Shown here in pieces: positions 44,639-55,479 of a stretch of DNA of 64,000 bases. This DNA comes from Cyathus striatus. Taxonomy: Eukaryota; Basidiomycota; Agaricomycetes; Agaricales; Nidulariaceae. Numbering within the stretch: position 1 is the first letter of the stretch; the number at the start of each line of letters is the position of its first letter. Location of the stretch: positions 1-64,000 of the forward strand of contig JAOVFP010000014.1 in assembly GCA_025738555.1 (NCBI GenBank), in the 5' to 3' direction. A program made the translations under genes and the position numbers. The notes beneath the pieces are model-generated. The model had not been told where the DNA came from, ran no database searches, and saw only the letters and a list, made by a program, of their open reading frames with translations.

Positions 44639-46314
44639 GCCTTTAATTTATATATTTTACAAGTCCTTTGAACCTAAATTTAACCAGTCAAAATTCAAGA
44701 TAAGTACTAGCAGCACCCAAAGTACATTGCATCTCTTGACTAACGAACTGTTGAACAGAATATAGGCTACCCGCAACTAGCTTCAGAGTTGTCTATTACA
44801 GACTTTGCAAAGGCCATTGATGAGACGGGGAGTATGCAGCTCACTTGGTTTCACAAGGCATAGCAGGTACCAGTATCCTGCAAGGCACTATGATGACATT
44901 TCCTCAAAGAGGCAGAGGGGATGGAGGGAGTGAGACAGGAGAACAAACCATTGAAATCAAATCTGTCAGTGAGTATGCAATGGGCATTTGAAAATTTCCA
45001 GCTCTGGTTTCCTTAAATGTTTCCCTTGTGCCAAACATCACACAGCTTCTTTCTGATTCCAGTTGCAGGATTGACACTTAGCTTACACAATAAAGAAATA
45101 GGGCCAGCTAGTGGCATAGCCCACTACCTTACAATGGTGATATAGTTGGAGTAGAGGGAAGGAACACGAGATACATTACAATTTTTATAGGACATGTATG
45201 GTAAGCAGTAATGATCTACATACTGGTAGAATATCATAAGAAGGAAAGTGAACAACTGTAGAGCAGGTGTTTCACCTGCACTACAAAAATCAAGATATTA
45301 CAATTTCCACTACATAATCAGCTGATGTGTGCATCAACATGTTCGCGCACTCTCTCTCTCTCTTTCTCTCACTCCCTCCCTTCAACACCGACACTCCTGC
45401 ATCACTCTCAATGCCGCTATTACTCAACATGTTTCAAGATCATCAGTACTGTGCACTACCAAGCTCCACTAAATACCTCAGTTCATGCTACTAGTGGCTG
45501 TGTCAGCACCCTATGTCTCCCTCCCCCAAGTTTTTACTTTACAAATTTTCTTCCAATTCATTGGTATGCTTTATGTTTCAGGCTTTTCCTTTTTCTTCCA
45601 ATAATCTACAATCTCTGAACCTTTAATTTCCATTTTATTTCACTATTCCTCATTAAGTACTCTCCTTATTCTAACTTTATTTAAAAATCATGTAACTACT
45701 CCCTCCTAAATCAGTTGACATTTGCCCCCTTCTCAACACCTTAGAACACCCAGGTCGAATGGATGTTCAACTGACTTGCTTACAATTTCTTTGTTTATGC
45801 CTCAAGCTCATTGTTTCCTCTACACGACAATGATGAACATTATCAGGATTATACTCTTCAGCAGTATCAAAAGGAAACTGAAAATGTAATGAAAGCTGAC
45901 ATATACCACAGTATATTGTGTGCTCAGTATGCTCAGAAATATCACCGGCACGTCACGCACATGGAAAAGGGCTTCATTTTGGGTGACTCGACATCTCGTT
46001 ATGACAGATCTATGTAGAAAGAAAGATGCAGTGTAAGTATTACATATTACAGATGGTGGGCTGGAGTAAGTCTGAGTAGGTACAGCAGACGAAACCAAAA
46101 GTGAGGAAAGTTGTGACAAAACCGTGATATTCTGAAAACGTACAACAACAACCAATCACGAACCGGAAAAAGCGTGGAATCTGAAATTTCCCTCTAAGGG
46201 AAACCACCGTCCCTTAAAACCCAACAACAACCTTAAAAGGTAGTGGGAATGTTCTTACATCCCAGTTAGTAAGTACTGCATTCCCAACATGCAGGCTGCC
46301 ATCATGCTTGATTC
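44639..46314. other. Intergenic, no supported gene
   Basis: Small frames occur, for example 45811-46017 plus and 45820-46155 minus on top of each other, without motifs or splice partners. A CT-rich run lies near 45345-45370. Confidence 0.4.
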
Positions 46315-47208
46315 ATGCCCCTTTTCAACCTGCCAGATGCCAGATCATTCCGAACGCGAAGTATATCTTCTTCTAATGAAATCCTAAACATAGGCTTATG
46401 GGATGCTATAAGTAGATCTCCAACTCTCACTTGTCGCCATGAACTAAGCCTCCCGTTCCTCCATGCTAATATGGTTCCGGATATATTGGATGTACCGCAA
46501 CGTATGTTTATAGATGCACATGAGTATATGCCATTATGTCTTATGGTTTACAGTGCACAGACAAACTAAGAGTCATAGACAACAGCCCGAGTTTGTTAGG
46601 CTTCGTAAGCTGAACGTTCCAAGACGCAGAGAAGGAAGGCCTAGTACAGGGAGCCGGGACAACACAGCACCTTTAAACCAGGCAACAAAGAGACTTGATG
46701 ATCATAGAGATCCGCAATGTCATGATGCCAGTATGCACATGCGGATTTGCACTCTCAGTACTCTACTGATCTCAGCATTTAACTAAAGGTTTCGGAAATG
46801 GTGCAAGGGATGTGACGCTTAAAGGTACAACCATTGTAAACAACGTCGCTGGACACTACACATTAATCCATGGTGTGTCTGCGGTTATCCCTACTGAAAA
46901 AACCCTCACTGATCTCCTGTATAGAGATACATGTCCGCCCAATTCGTCCATTGGTCGATGGCGCTCTTAGAGCAGGTTTTTTAGCTTTGATGTTCATGAT
47001 TGCCATTATGCTATTGTACACCCTCGCACCTTTTCGGCAATCTCAGGCTGGAATCTCCATTGATGTATGGAAGCGTGAAAGAGCCATAGGCTTAGATACG
47101 TCTGCTATGCAGTCTATTATACCCTCAGAGTTTCCAAAGATGCTTGAAGTTGGACTGGCTATAATAGCATTCCTTTTACTCTTTGCTACAGCCATTGTTC
47201 TTAGATAG
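46315..47208 (+). CDS. Small membrane protein B2 of the local family (4 exons, 243 aa)
   Basis: Exons are 46315-46501, 46554-46730, 46789-46872 and 46925-47208, with 52-, 58- and 52-nt introns, all phase 1, giving 244 codons. Exon 1 is 187 nt, as in B1. Exon 3 is 84 nt, as in A1 and A2, and encodes FGNGARDVTLKGTTIVNNVA. Exon 4 begins EIHVRPIRP, like EMHVRHTRS of B1. It then has two predicted helices, near residues 164-185 and 222-240, separated by a charged loop (VWKRERAIG). B1 stops after the first helix. It lies tail-to-tail with A2. Function is unknown. Confidence 0.78.
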
Positions 47209-47630
47209 TAGAGCAAATCATGCATACCTCAGTTCCACATTTTAGATCTTGTTTTTTAAACATTGGACCATCTGCTAAGGGTTAGTATAGAGAGGAAATG
47301 TGCAAGTAAAGGAGAATAAGTACGATATTTTCCCAGGGATCATATATTTATATCACCCTGTAGGAAGATTTCCCAAACGTCGCGGCCCGGTATTCACGTT
47401 CACTTCACGTTATCATCACGATCAAATATCCTCACCCGCTATTATCCTAGCAAATGTGGACCATCAGGGACGATACACGAGGACATTGTACAGTCCATGA
47501 CAAACGTTATAAGGCGATGTATGATGTGTCGTCTAATAATTCCCCTGCGTTTAGTGATAATTTAACAAAGCGAAGCTTAAAGTCTAAAACGTAGTTATGC
47601 CCCATCCCAGTGATGGACCCTTTTACTTCT
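47209..47630. other. Convergent 3' region between B2 and A2
   Basis: No gene is called. A 66-codon plus frame at 47300-47500 has no motif. This is the shared downstream region of two converging genes. Confidence 0.45.
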
Positions 47631-48381
47631 CTAATGGTCATATATTCCAAAGACGATTATGACACCAAGGGTGGTTAGGAAAGTTATCATTGCCATTACA
47701 GAAAATGTGTGTGGAAATTTCGAGGGCATGTGTTGCTGTAACGGAGCTGACGCAGTACCCTTCTCCACTTCGTGATTCAAAACTTGCAGGGCTCGATACG
47801 AAGATGCGCGACAACGTAACTGTGATGTGTCTTCGGCATACAATGAGCGAGCTCCTCGGTCCTCCGGTAGATGAGCTAGTGGGGTATATGATTCTATTTA
47901 GTAACAATTGAGGGCACATCACATCAGGGAGAACAGAACCGTACCATGGCCGTATATTAACGGGTCGCCTCCAACAGTATACACTATTGTATTGTTCATT
48001 CTCATATCTGTAGCACGATTACCAAAGCCTTCATCACGATTCAAAGCCAACATGAGTGTCATACACTATACAGTTAATAATGCATAGTTTCGTACTGGCA
48101 CTGTAACCTCGATCAGACCTTGGGTCTGAGTCATGCATATAATTTCTCTCTGTGCTAGATTTTCTGATTACTTCAGATTGTTGCCGCAGCTCTGCAGTTT
48201 GATCAGACAAACGCAAATAAGATTGCTCTGCAAACCAACCTTTAGAAACTCTGTATGCTGGATTCAGATTATTTGCGTTGTGCTTATCGGCAGTTTTATT
48301 GTGCAGAGATGGAATACGAGCAGAACCAGAACATAGAGAGGAGAGGCTAGTGGGCCTTGGCTCCGGCTTTGTAGGAGGCAT
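47631..48381 (-). CDS. Small tail-anchored membrane protein A2 of the local family (3 exons, 210 aa)
   Basis: Exons are 48381-48096, 48028-47945 and 47893-47631, phase-1 introns, giving 211 codons. It starts MPPTKPEP, like MPPTKPSS in A1. The 286-nt first exon corresponds to exons 1 and 2 of the other members fused, so one intron has been lost. The 84-nt second exon encodes FGNRATDMRMNNTIVYTVGG and is spliced at exactly the same phase and position as in A1, B1 and B2. One membrane helix ends the protein (near residues 186-207, then YDH). The part before the motif is polar, with a possible short coiled coil (LRLSDQTAELRQQ). Function is unknown. Confidence 0.78.
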
Positions 48382-48490
48382 ATCAAGATCAGTGATGTTG
48401 GGGAACAGTGGATGGTTCGCATTTCTTCAGTTGAAGGCTCTTCAATAGAAGCATAATACATACTGTAAAACGCGAACGCGTGAATGTTCA

Positions 48491-48724
48491 TTAACATTGT
48501 TTTGCTACCAAGGCCTGTCGCAACAAGCCCACCCCGAGAGTCAGGGGCAACCGTAGTACGTAGAAAAAGGCTCGCGGGTATACCGCAGTGCATATTGGTG
48601 CGTAGTCAAGGAAACTTGCCGTCACTGATCGTGGGTCTCGACCTGTCGGGGTCGAGTCGGGGTGACTGTCGACCGCGGCTGCTGCTCGCTGGGCGCTCAA
48701 CATTTGAAACGCTAGTAAGAACAT
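48491..48724 (-). CDS. Possible small protein upstream of A2
   Basis: A 77-codon frame starts at an ATG at 48724, with GTATAAAAATATGG about 35 bp upstream. The frame has an Ala/Ser-rich N-terminus and a hydrophobic C-terminal half. It could be a separate small gene, a 5' exon of A2, or chance. The TATA box is the main reason to list it. Confidence 0.25.
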   Translation of the reverse strand: MFLLAFQMLSAQRAAAAVDSHPDSTPTGRDPRSVTASFLDYAPICTAVYPRAFFYVLRLPLTLGVGLLRQALVAKQC

Positions 48725-49054
48725 TAGGTACCAGCAGTTGTATGATGTTCCATATTTTTATACAGTGCTGGATAAGTGTTCTACTTATACGTAGCGCAGC
48801 GCAGCAAGTAAGATATGCCTCAAAAGAGACACTTCATCATAGTGTACTACGCTCTTAAGTTTGAGGTCTTCTGGCTCCTATACTTCGTTAGTACTACGTA
48901 TATTCCTAATATTCTCCTACAGATTATTACTGTTCTCGACACAGCTTTCAAGCATGGATTACGATTAAAAACCACCTAATCATGATGGATCCGGATAGTT
49001 GGTGAATCATATGTTTGTCTTCATACATATCCATAATACCATTATCCGTTATAC

Positions 49055-49660
49055 TTTTTTTTTTCTTTTTCTTTTTTTTAAATCCTGTATTTTATGTCGG
49101 TTATGGATAAGCCATATGTCGCGACAATGTAGCGTCTACCTCATAGTAAGGTAATGTTCTAGGTAATGTACGTAATTGATGGGGATTGGATTTCTCTAAT
49201 CGGATTCATGGTTTCTTTGTCGTTTATAACACGCTCTGTGCTGCTCAGCCCTTCACATGTACCGCCGCACTGGCACTCTGCCACCTACCAAAAAATTTTA
49301 CGGTGCGCTTTCACACTATGTGACGCCTCCGTTAACACTCTCCTGGTGCTGTACTCTTCACACAGCATCCCGAGACATTTACCCTACCTGCCGCCGCTCA
49401 ATACCCCTACCATCTTTCCCCTTACTTTACATCACTCAGTACATTACCTTACTATACGGTAGACACTCCACTGTCGCGACATATGGGTCACCATCACCGA
49501 CAATAAATTTTGGATTTTTTTAAAATAAAAAAAATGTACGTAATGATGAAGGCTTAGGTCTGGTGCGACGGCGGCAGTAAAGTATGTCTCGGAATGCCCT
49601 ACCGGGGGTAGGACACCAGGAGAGGTGTGGCTGGAGGCCCATTATACATTAATAACATCG
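49055..49660 (-). mobile_element. LINE 3' fragment, interrupted by a second LINE fragment
   Basis: After a T-rich run (about 49052-49080), AATCCTGTATTTTATGTCGG resembles the 3' end of the LINE at 39840. The match resumes at 49545-49660 (GTAGGACACCAGGAG versus GAAGACACTAGGAG near 40003). The middle is occupied by the insertion described next. Confidence 0.65.
49177..49533 (+). mobile_element. Short LINE fragment inserted in an older LINE fragment
   Basis: It ends in an A-rich tail (TAAAATAAAAAAA) preceded by CGACATATGGGTCACC, the reverse complement of LINE 3' sequence found nearby. ATGTACGTAAT flanks both sides (49166-49176 and 49534-49544) as an 11-bp TSD. It is about 357 bp, 5'-truncated, with no gene. 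Confidence 0.65.
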
Positions 49661-50013
49661 AGCCTCAGTCTACGTTCGGATACTATTTTTTGATTCACGA
49701 CGTATATTTTTCCCCACATATTGCCTCAATACTACATATCTGAGTTCATACAAAACTCAGGCTTTAGCACATAAGTCCATTCACCGAGCACAGGGCATAT
49801 CGGAGCATCAATAATAGGGCAGTTCAACCAGAAACTACCACCTATTACCACTCTTCAAAAGTTCAAAAGCAGGTGATTCGAATTTACTTATTCTGAATAT
49901 TCGATTCTACTTGGAAGAATAAAAAAGTCTGTCTAACATAAAAAACGTAAGTTGCGAATTGAGCTTTACATAGTGGGTTATAACTTGGTTTAGAATGGTT
50001 GCTAGCTGAGCGG

Positions 50014-50197
50014 TAGTCTCGGCTACCCAACCGTTAGCGCTGGTACAAATCCAAATTAGGATTTCCCACCACAAACGTCTGGGAAATAAGTACCCCTCCC
50101 AAAGCTGTTGGTTATTTCCTGTTATTTCCCAGACGTTTGCGGTGGGAAATCCTAATTTGGATTTGTACCAGCGCTAACGGCTGGGTAGCCGAGACTA
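50014..50197. mobile_element. Fold-back element (184 bp) with 9-bp TSD
   Basis: Arms starting TAGTCTCGGCTACCC (left) and ending GGGTAGCCGAGACTA (right) are nearly perfect inverted repeats over about 75-80 bp, with a ~25-nt loop. GCTGAGCGG flanks both ends (50005-50013 and 50198-50206). A 9-bp TSD suggests mobilisation by a Mutator-like transposase, as for the element at 12927-39764. The transcript would fold into a long hairpin. Confidence 0.85.
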
Positions 50198-50206
50198 GCT
50201 GAGCGG

Positions 50207-50506
50207 TTGCTAGTTGAATTTGAGTTGAATGGCTACCGGTGTAGTGGTGGTTACTGCAGTTGAGCTAAAGTGTGGTTGCTAAGTAGTAGTACTGGTTTCG
50301 CGGTTGCGGTTGCTACTGGGACCTTTAAACTTGTCCCTGTCACTATGATAATTAAGTCGTCCCCAAATGTGCTATAAGCGTTATATCCTGTTGTGTGGGC
50401 ACCAATACGACACTCCAAAAAACAACTGAAACACATACTCTGGATTTTTATTTTCCTTTACTAGCAGAGTCCGTATAATTATTGGTATCATTTGTCTAGT
50501 ATAGAT
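50207..50506. other. Intergenic, no gene seen
   Basis: This is the region downstream of the repeat-exon gene. It contains a short direct repeat region (GGTTGCTAG, GTGGTTGCTA, GCGGTTGC) but no coding signal. Confidence 0.4.
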
Positions 50507-52873
50507 CTATTCTAGCACCCTGCGTAATATGGTTGCCATTGAGGAATAATAGGTAAAGGTGGGGGAATATCGGGCTTGAGAGTTTCTATTGGATTGTTCC
50601 ACTGTTTTATTTCTAGAGACTCGGATGTAGCTTGATGAACAGGAAGCGGAGCAATAACGGGCTTCCAGTGGAGATTCAATAGAGCCTTCATAAATATTAC
50701 TTAGTATAAAAAGTACGATACAATGCCAGACTCGACCAATGGACTCACGGGCGGGGCTCCTACTTCCATTTCCATACTTCTGGAATGAACAGCAGGAAGT
50801 ACAGGCGCAATTACAGGAGCTTCCCATCGAGGATCCTTACACACCTGGATTTGTGTCATTAAGAATGTAAAAAAAAATACTATGCTAAGTAAAACGCACA
50901 GTCTTCCACCGGAGATTCAAGGAATCCTGTGTTAGAGATAAGTACAAGCATATACAATAGTATTAGTTTTGATAAATGAACTCACAGAGGGTCTTTCTGC
51001 ACCATTTCCCGAACTTGCGGGATGGTTATCAGGGTGTGAAGCTGCAACTATAGGAGCTTCCCATCGAAGATTCTTAGACACCTGAATTTGTGTCATTACT
51101 ATTAAAATAAGGATTAATTTGCTAAGTAAAACGCACTGGCTTCTGCCGGAGATTCGAGGAATCCTATGTAGAAGGTTAGTGTAAGTATATAACAAAATAT
51201 GATATTCAATAAATGAACTCACAGATGGAAATTCTGCATCATTTCTTGAACTTTCGGCATGGTCAGCAAGAGATGGAGGCGCAACTATAGGAGATTCCCA
51301 CCGAAGATCCTTAGACATGAACACCTGAACTTGTGTCATTACAAAGACAAGGGAAGATTACTATACTAAGTATAAAACGCACGGTCTTCCACTGGAGATT
51401 CAAAGGAACCTGTAAAACAGATTTATATAGAGATATATTATATTATATTCGATAAATGGACTCACAGAGGGACTTTCTGCATTATTTTCCGAACTTGTGG
51501 AGTGGCCAGCAGGAGACGGAGACGCAATTATAGGAGTTTCCCATCGAAGATCCTTAGACACCTAGATTTGTGTCATTAAGGATACAGTAATTGAAGGTTA
51601 CTGTAAGTAATATAAGACGCACAGGATCCTGAGGTGATTTATTGTAGATGTTCGAAGAGGGAGTGATAGGATTGGCGGGAGTGGTGGGAGTGGATGTCGG
51701 AGTGGTCAAAATTACAGGATCTGGCATGACAACCGGCTCATTGCACTTTATATTTTTCGGTACCTATTAGATGATGTTAACTTTCATGGCATTATTTTAA
51801 TGCTAAAACTCGCAGGTTGTTCGCTGGGTGGATTGTGTGGATGAACATATGCACGGATTTCAACACCCTGATATCGATATTGAGCTTGAACCTGGCTAGG
51901 AATATAAAAGTGTCACACACATCACAATGAACATCGAAATTGTTTCTCTCTTGAGCATTTTCCCTCTCTCTTCCACTACTACTCCTCTCTCTAACTCCTC
52001 CCCTTTCGACGGGTCTGGGAAACGAAATAAGAGAAGCCCGTAATAGATAGCAAGTTTATGTACTCAGATTCAACATGGGGAGAGTCGGACTGTTCCGAAG
52101 CGCATCCTTTTTCAGACCAACTCGCTTCTTGTACTTTGCCAACGCCGTTCTGCGTATTTTCTTGAGCACAGTACTCAAATCGGAAAGTAACCGGCTGATC
52201 GCACTTCATATTTGTGGCTACCTTTGAGGAGAATTAAATAAATAGTACGAAAATTTATTATTTAAGCATAAACTCACAGGTTGAGCGATGTGTTGATGAG
52301 GTGAATGTCTATCACGTGCAAAAATTACACTAGGATATATTTTTTCGGATGCAACATGGTCTGAAATAGAATTTGTGAGAGGAGCTTGCCACTGCAATTT
52401 TAATGATTTCTATCTTGAAGTTAGCACGTTCTAATGAAATCAGAAGGTGTATAGTTTTGCATACTGGAGGAGGATTGGGTGTAGGAATTTGTGACGCAAC
52501 CATTGGACGAGCCTGAAGTTGATATCGAACTTAGACTAGTGAGGAATATATAATTGGTACATACATGAGAATGAGAAATGTGACTCTTTTTGGATCGACC
52601 TCTATCTCTTACTATGGTACGGGCTCTACCATTTCCCCTGCCTCTTCCCCTTCCGACAGCTTTAGGGAAAGGAATGAGAGCGGCACGTAAAGCTGCTATA
52701 TCGGATGGAAGATGTGTATATTCGGGTTCAACAGAGGATTCAGGTTTCTGAGATGTGCGTTCCTCGTCGGAACAGCTTGCTAATTGTGCGGTCGGAGAAT
52801 TGACTCGAGCACTCTCACTGAAGGAAGTAAGGAGTGTAGACCTTGTATACATATAAATACGTTGCATGTTCAT
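50507..52873 (-). CDS. Gene built of tandemly duplicated symmetric exons, unknown function (approximate model)
   Basis: At least four near-identical 0-0 phase exons, with a period of about 245 bp (near 51480-51565, 51236-51325, 51000-51085, 50757-50845), each encode SK(D/N)LRWE(A/S/T)PI followed by a Ser/Asn/Glu-rich tail ending PS before a GTGAGT donor. Between them are 27-nt exons such as DSSNLRQKP and DSLNLRWKT. Upstream, more diverged versions occur (KSLKLQWQAPL; NMKCDQPVTF; NIKCNEPVVM). The first large exon (52873 downward) carries VEPEYTHLPSDIAALRAALI and a Gly/Arg-rich stretch. A second, frameshifted copy of that exon lies at about 52200-51960 (VESEYINLL). Exact exon usage is uncertain, and one block looks broken. 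I recognise no family. Confidence 0.45.
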
Positions 52874-54025
52874 TCATTCTAAAACAAAACGTACATTAAA
52901 TCCGAAAGCACTCGAGGATGTCCGGTGTGTGCAACGAAGAAAAGGAAGTTGCAAAGGGCAAGCTGCCAATTTGAAAACACGTTGTTGGCAATTGAATGCA
53001 AAAGCAAACTCTATAAAACAATTATGTACTAGTAGGAGTTTCACGAACAGTTAATTCATGCTTCTAGACTTGTATGACACTAGTTATGGGGGAGAGAGAA
53101 GGAAAACGATAAGTAAGTAATCAAAGAAGAGCGGTTTGACCTAAGTAGGCAATCAACCCAGAATTATTTCTGAGAATGACGCGGCGCTTATGTACGTGCC
53201 TGATTAGCTCCGACTCGTCCCCGATTCCTTGTTTTGAACACTAGTATCTTGCATTATGCATTATGATTCACCCACGTTCAATCTACTCCTTCGGACTTCT
53301 TACCAGGACTCTGAGAACACGATGTGAGCAAGGGATTGTTGTTCTGCACAGAGACATAAGCGCTCTATATTTCGTGATGTGTATCGCACTGCATCCATTT
53401 GCCGGCACGTCTCCCATCAGTTTCAAGTTCCCCTGGTAAGTATACCAGGTGCTCTGCGATGATACTGGTTCTTCGTCTGGTACCACCACTTCGTTGAACG
53501 AATCGGAACGGTGAACTATCTGCTACTGCTGGAACAGTATGACTCCTCGTCCCCCTCAACTACGTTTGAAATGTGCGTTCCTCAGCTTGTATTCTGTGCT
53601 TTTCAACGACACGTTTACATGGTGTAGATGATAACTTCAAACCTCCATGTGAGACTCCAGTTTAAGTTGATAGTGAAATAGGATCGGAACTGAGGCTCAT
53701 CGCAGCAATACGATCTGCAGGTCCCCGTCTGCGGAGAGGTCCAAGATCCTTCTTTCAAGAGCTGTATCTGGCGAGTTGGAGGAACGTTGTAGTAGCATGT
53801 GAGTTGCTATACCTACTTTGGATGGAAAAGGAACGGTATGAACCGGTGGATGATAGTGGCTGGTCTCAATGCGCTGAGGTTCACTCTATCGTACGTTCTT
53901 ACCTTCATTATATGCTCTTTCGTGTGTTAACGAACATTTTTGATAGTGCTGTTCGTACGATTCACGTTGTATTTTTATATTCTTAACTAAACCATATACG
54001 ACGCATTTAGATCAGCTCTTTCCAG
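52874..54025. other. Intergenic or unassigned 5' region of the next gene
   Basis: Small frames are present on both strands (for example 53283-53559 minus, 53804-53986 plus) without motifs. The first exon of the membrane-protein gene starting at 54026 should lie here, but I could not choose it. A plus-strand candidate begins MNRWMIVAGL near 53838. Confidence 0.35.
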
Positions 54026-55218
54026 GATGTCCACATAGATCACATCGGTACATCTTCTCTGCTCTTGTCATTGAACTCGGTCCTGAAATCAACCTCACAG
54101 AGCATGTACCAAGGCTAGCTCGAATCTCAACCACGCTAGGTGCCATGTACGTGGCGGCAGTGGTTATTGAGGTGTTTGGGATTGTCAGCATATCAACTGT
54201 GAGACATTCATTTCCTCCCGCATGTGCATGATTTACGTACCGTACATCCTCCAGCGCCGACTCCCTTTCATACGAATCTATGCCCACCTCGTGTTTGTAA
54301 ATGCTATTGTTGTTACCGTAGCAGCAATCGTCTCTGCATTGTCATACTTCGCATTTTCTGTACGACTTTTCTTCGGTACTTTTCTTTGATGTGTAAATGA
54401 TGTGGTTTTATTCTTTAGGACGACCTCATGAAGGAATGCATCTCTCTAGCTACCGACGGGAGACTACATACCAAGTCCATTTTCGTTCGTCCTCCTTTTC
54501 CCTGACCATATTCCCTTTCTAATACCTAACATACAGAGAGGTCGACCATGGCCACTCGCAGCTATCTCCCTCCCTCCCGCTGAAGCTCAGAAACGTACGT
54601 CTACTTCTTCATCCCGCATGTGCACCTACCTTACATGTACCAATAGAATGCATCACCGCCTGGTCCGGCGAATCCATATCTCAAATAGCCGCCGTATTCA
54701 TATTTTCCCTGGTACCCTCCGCAGCATACACACTCTTCGCATTCACCTATTACCGACAAACCACCGAACGTGGACACGCAGCGTGTCTGATAGATATCGA
54801 CGCGGGGAGGTACACCCAAATTACAAACCGAGACGATGAGGCAGGGGCAGTGCAGGAGGCTGCTACTGAACGGGAAAGTGCGCGCGGGGTGGTAGTAGAT
54901 ATGAGAGAGAGGGTGCGGTCGGGGAAGAGGAAGGCTTCTAGGTCGCCTGTGCGGTTGGTGTCTGTGTCTCAGACTAGGCTGCCTGGTCCTTCAATATTGA
55001 AGAAGCTGGCGAGGGATGTGACACAGACGTATCAACAGTCGCTGTCGTTGATGAAGAGCGCTTCACCTACTGGGTACATGGTAACACCCGGACCGCCGAG
55101 TTTTGGTGTGGGCCCCTCGAGGGTGGTCAGGCCGCCCGTAGCTGTAGCTGCAGTGTATACCGTGGGCGAGGATGAGGAAGACGATGTTGGATATTCAATG
55201 CCTGTCGGCTGGAAATAG
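54026..55218 (+). CDS. Polytopic membrane protein E, 5' end not defined (5 exons seen)
   Basis: Exons are 54026-54198, 54255-54359, 54419-54484, 54537-54594 and 54647-55218, with consistent phases. Three helices are visible: LGAMYVAAVVIEVFGIVSIS, LVFVNAIVVTVAAIVSALSY and SQIAAVFIFSLVPSAAYTLF. Between helices 2 and 3 is a loop with paired cysteines (MKEC and KQCITAW). After TYYRQ comes a ~150-residue cytosolic-type tail rich in Ser, Arg and Val. A first helix may be upstream. The order helix-IE.FGI-RIYA-helix-C-loop-C..AW-helix-YYRQ is shared with the neighbour at 55480-56941, including the intron just after the FGI segment. It is a tetraspanin-like layout, but without a CCG motif, so I do not name it a tetraspanin. 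Confidence 0.65.
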
Positions 55219-55479
55219 TCTAGTTTCATTCATTGTAGTTCGTAGCAATATTCAAATCCAATTTAATGTGATTGATTCCAAGGGAATATGGTAGGCATAT
55301 GGTCTGTAAACTACAGTCGTTATCATCCAAACATCATAACGTACTTGATACAGTGAGAAAAAAGAAACTACTAAAAACTACAGATAAATCTTCCAAAAGT
55401 TGGTCGATGCGTAACGAATCACGATGTAGTACAAATTGGGGATAAACATGAAAAAAGTCCTTTGAGTTGAATCAACGCT

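Noticed and set aside
46873..47208. Idea that B2 starts at the 46870 frame as a separate two-helix gene
   Set aside because: The phase-1 introns and the shared 84-nt exon tie it to the upstream exons, matching the other three family members.
53283..53986. Small frames upstream of gene E
   Set aside because: None joins gene E with correct phase and a convincing start; the first exon of E is left undefined.
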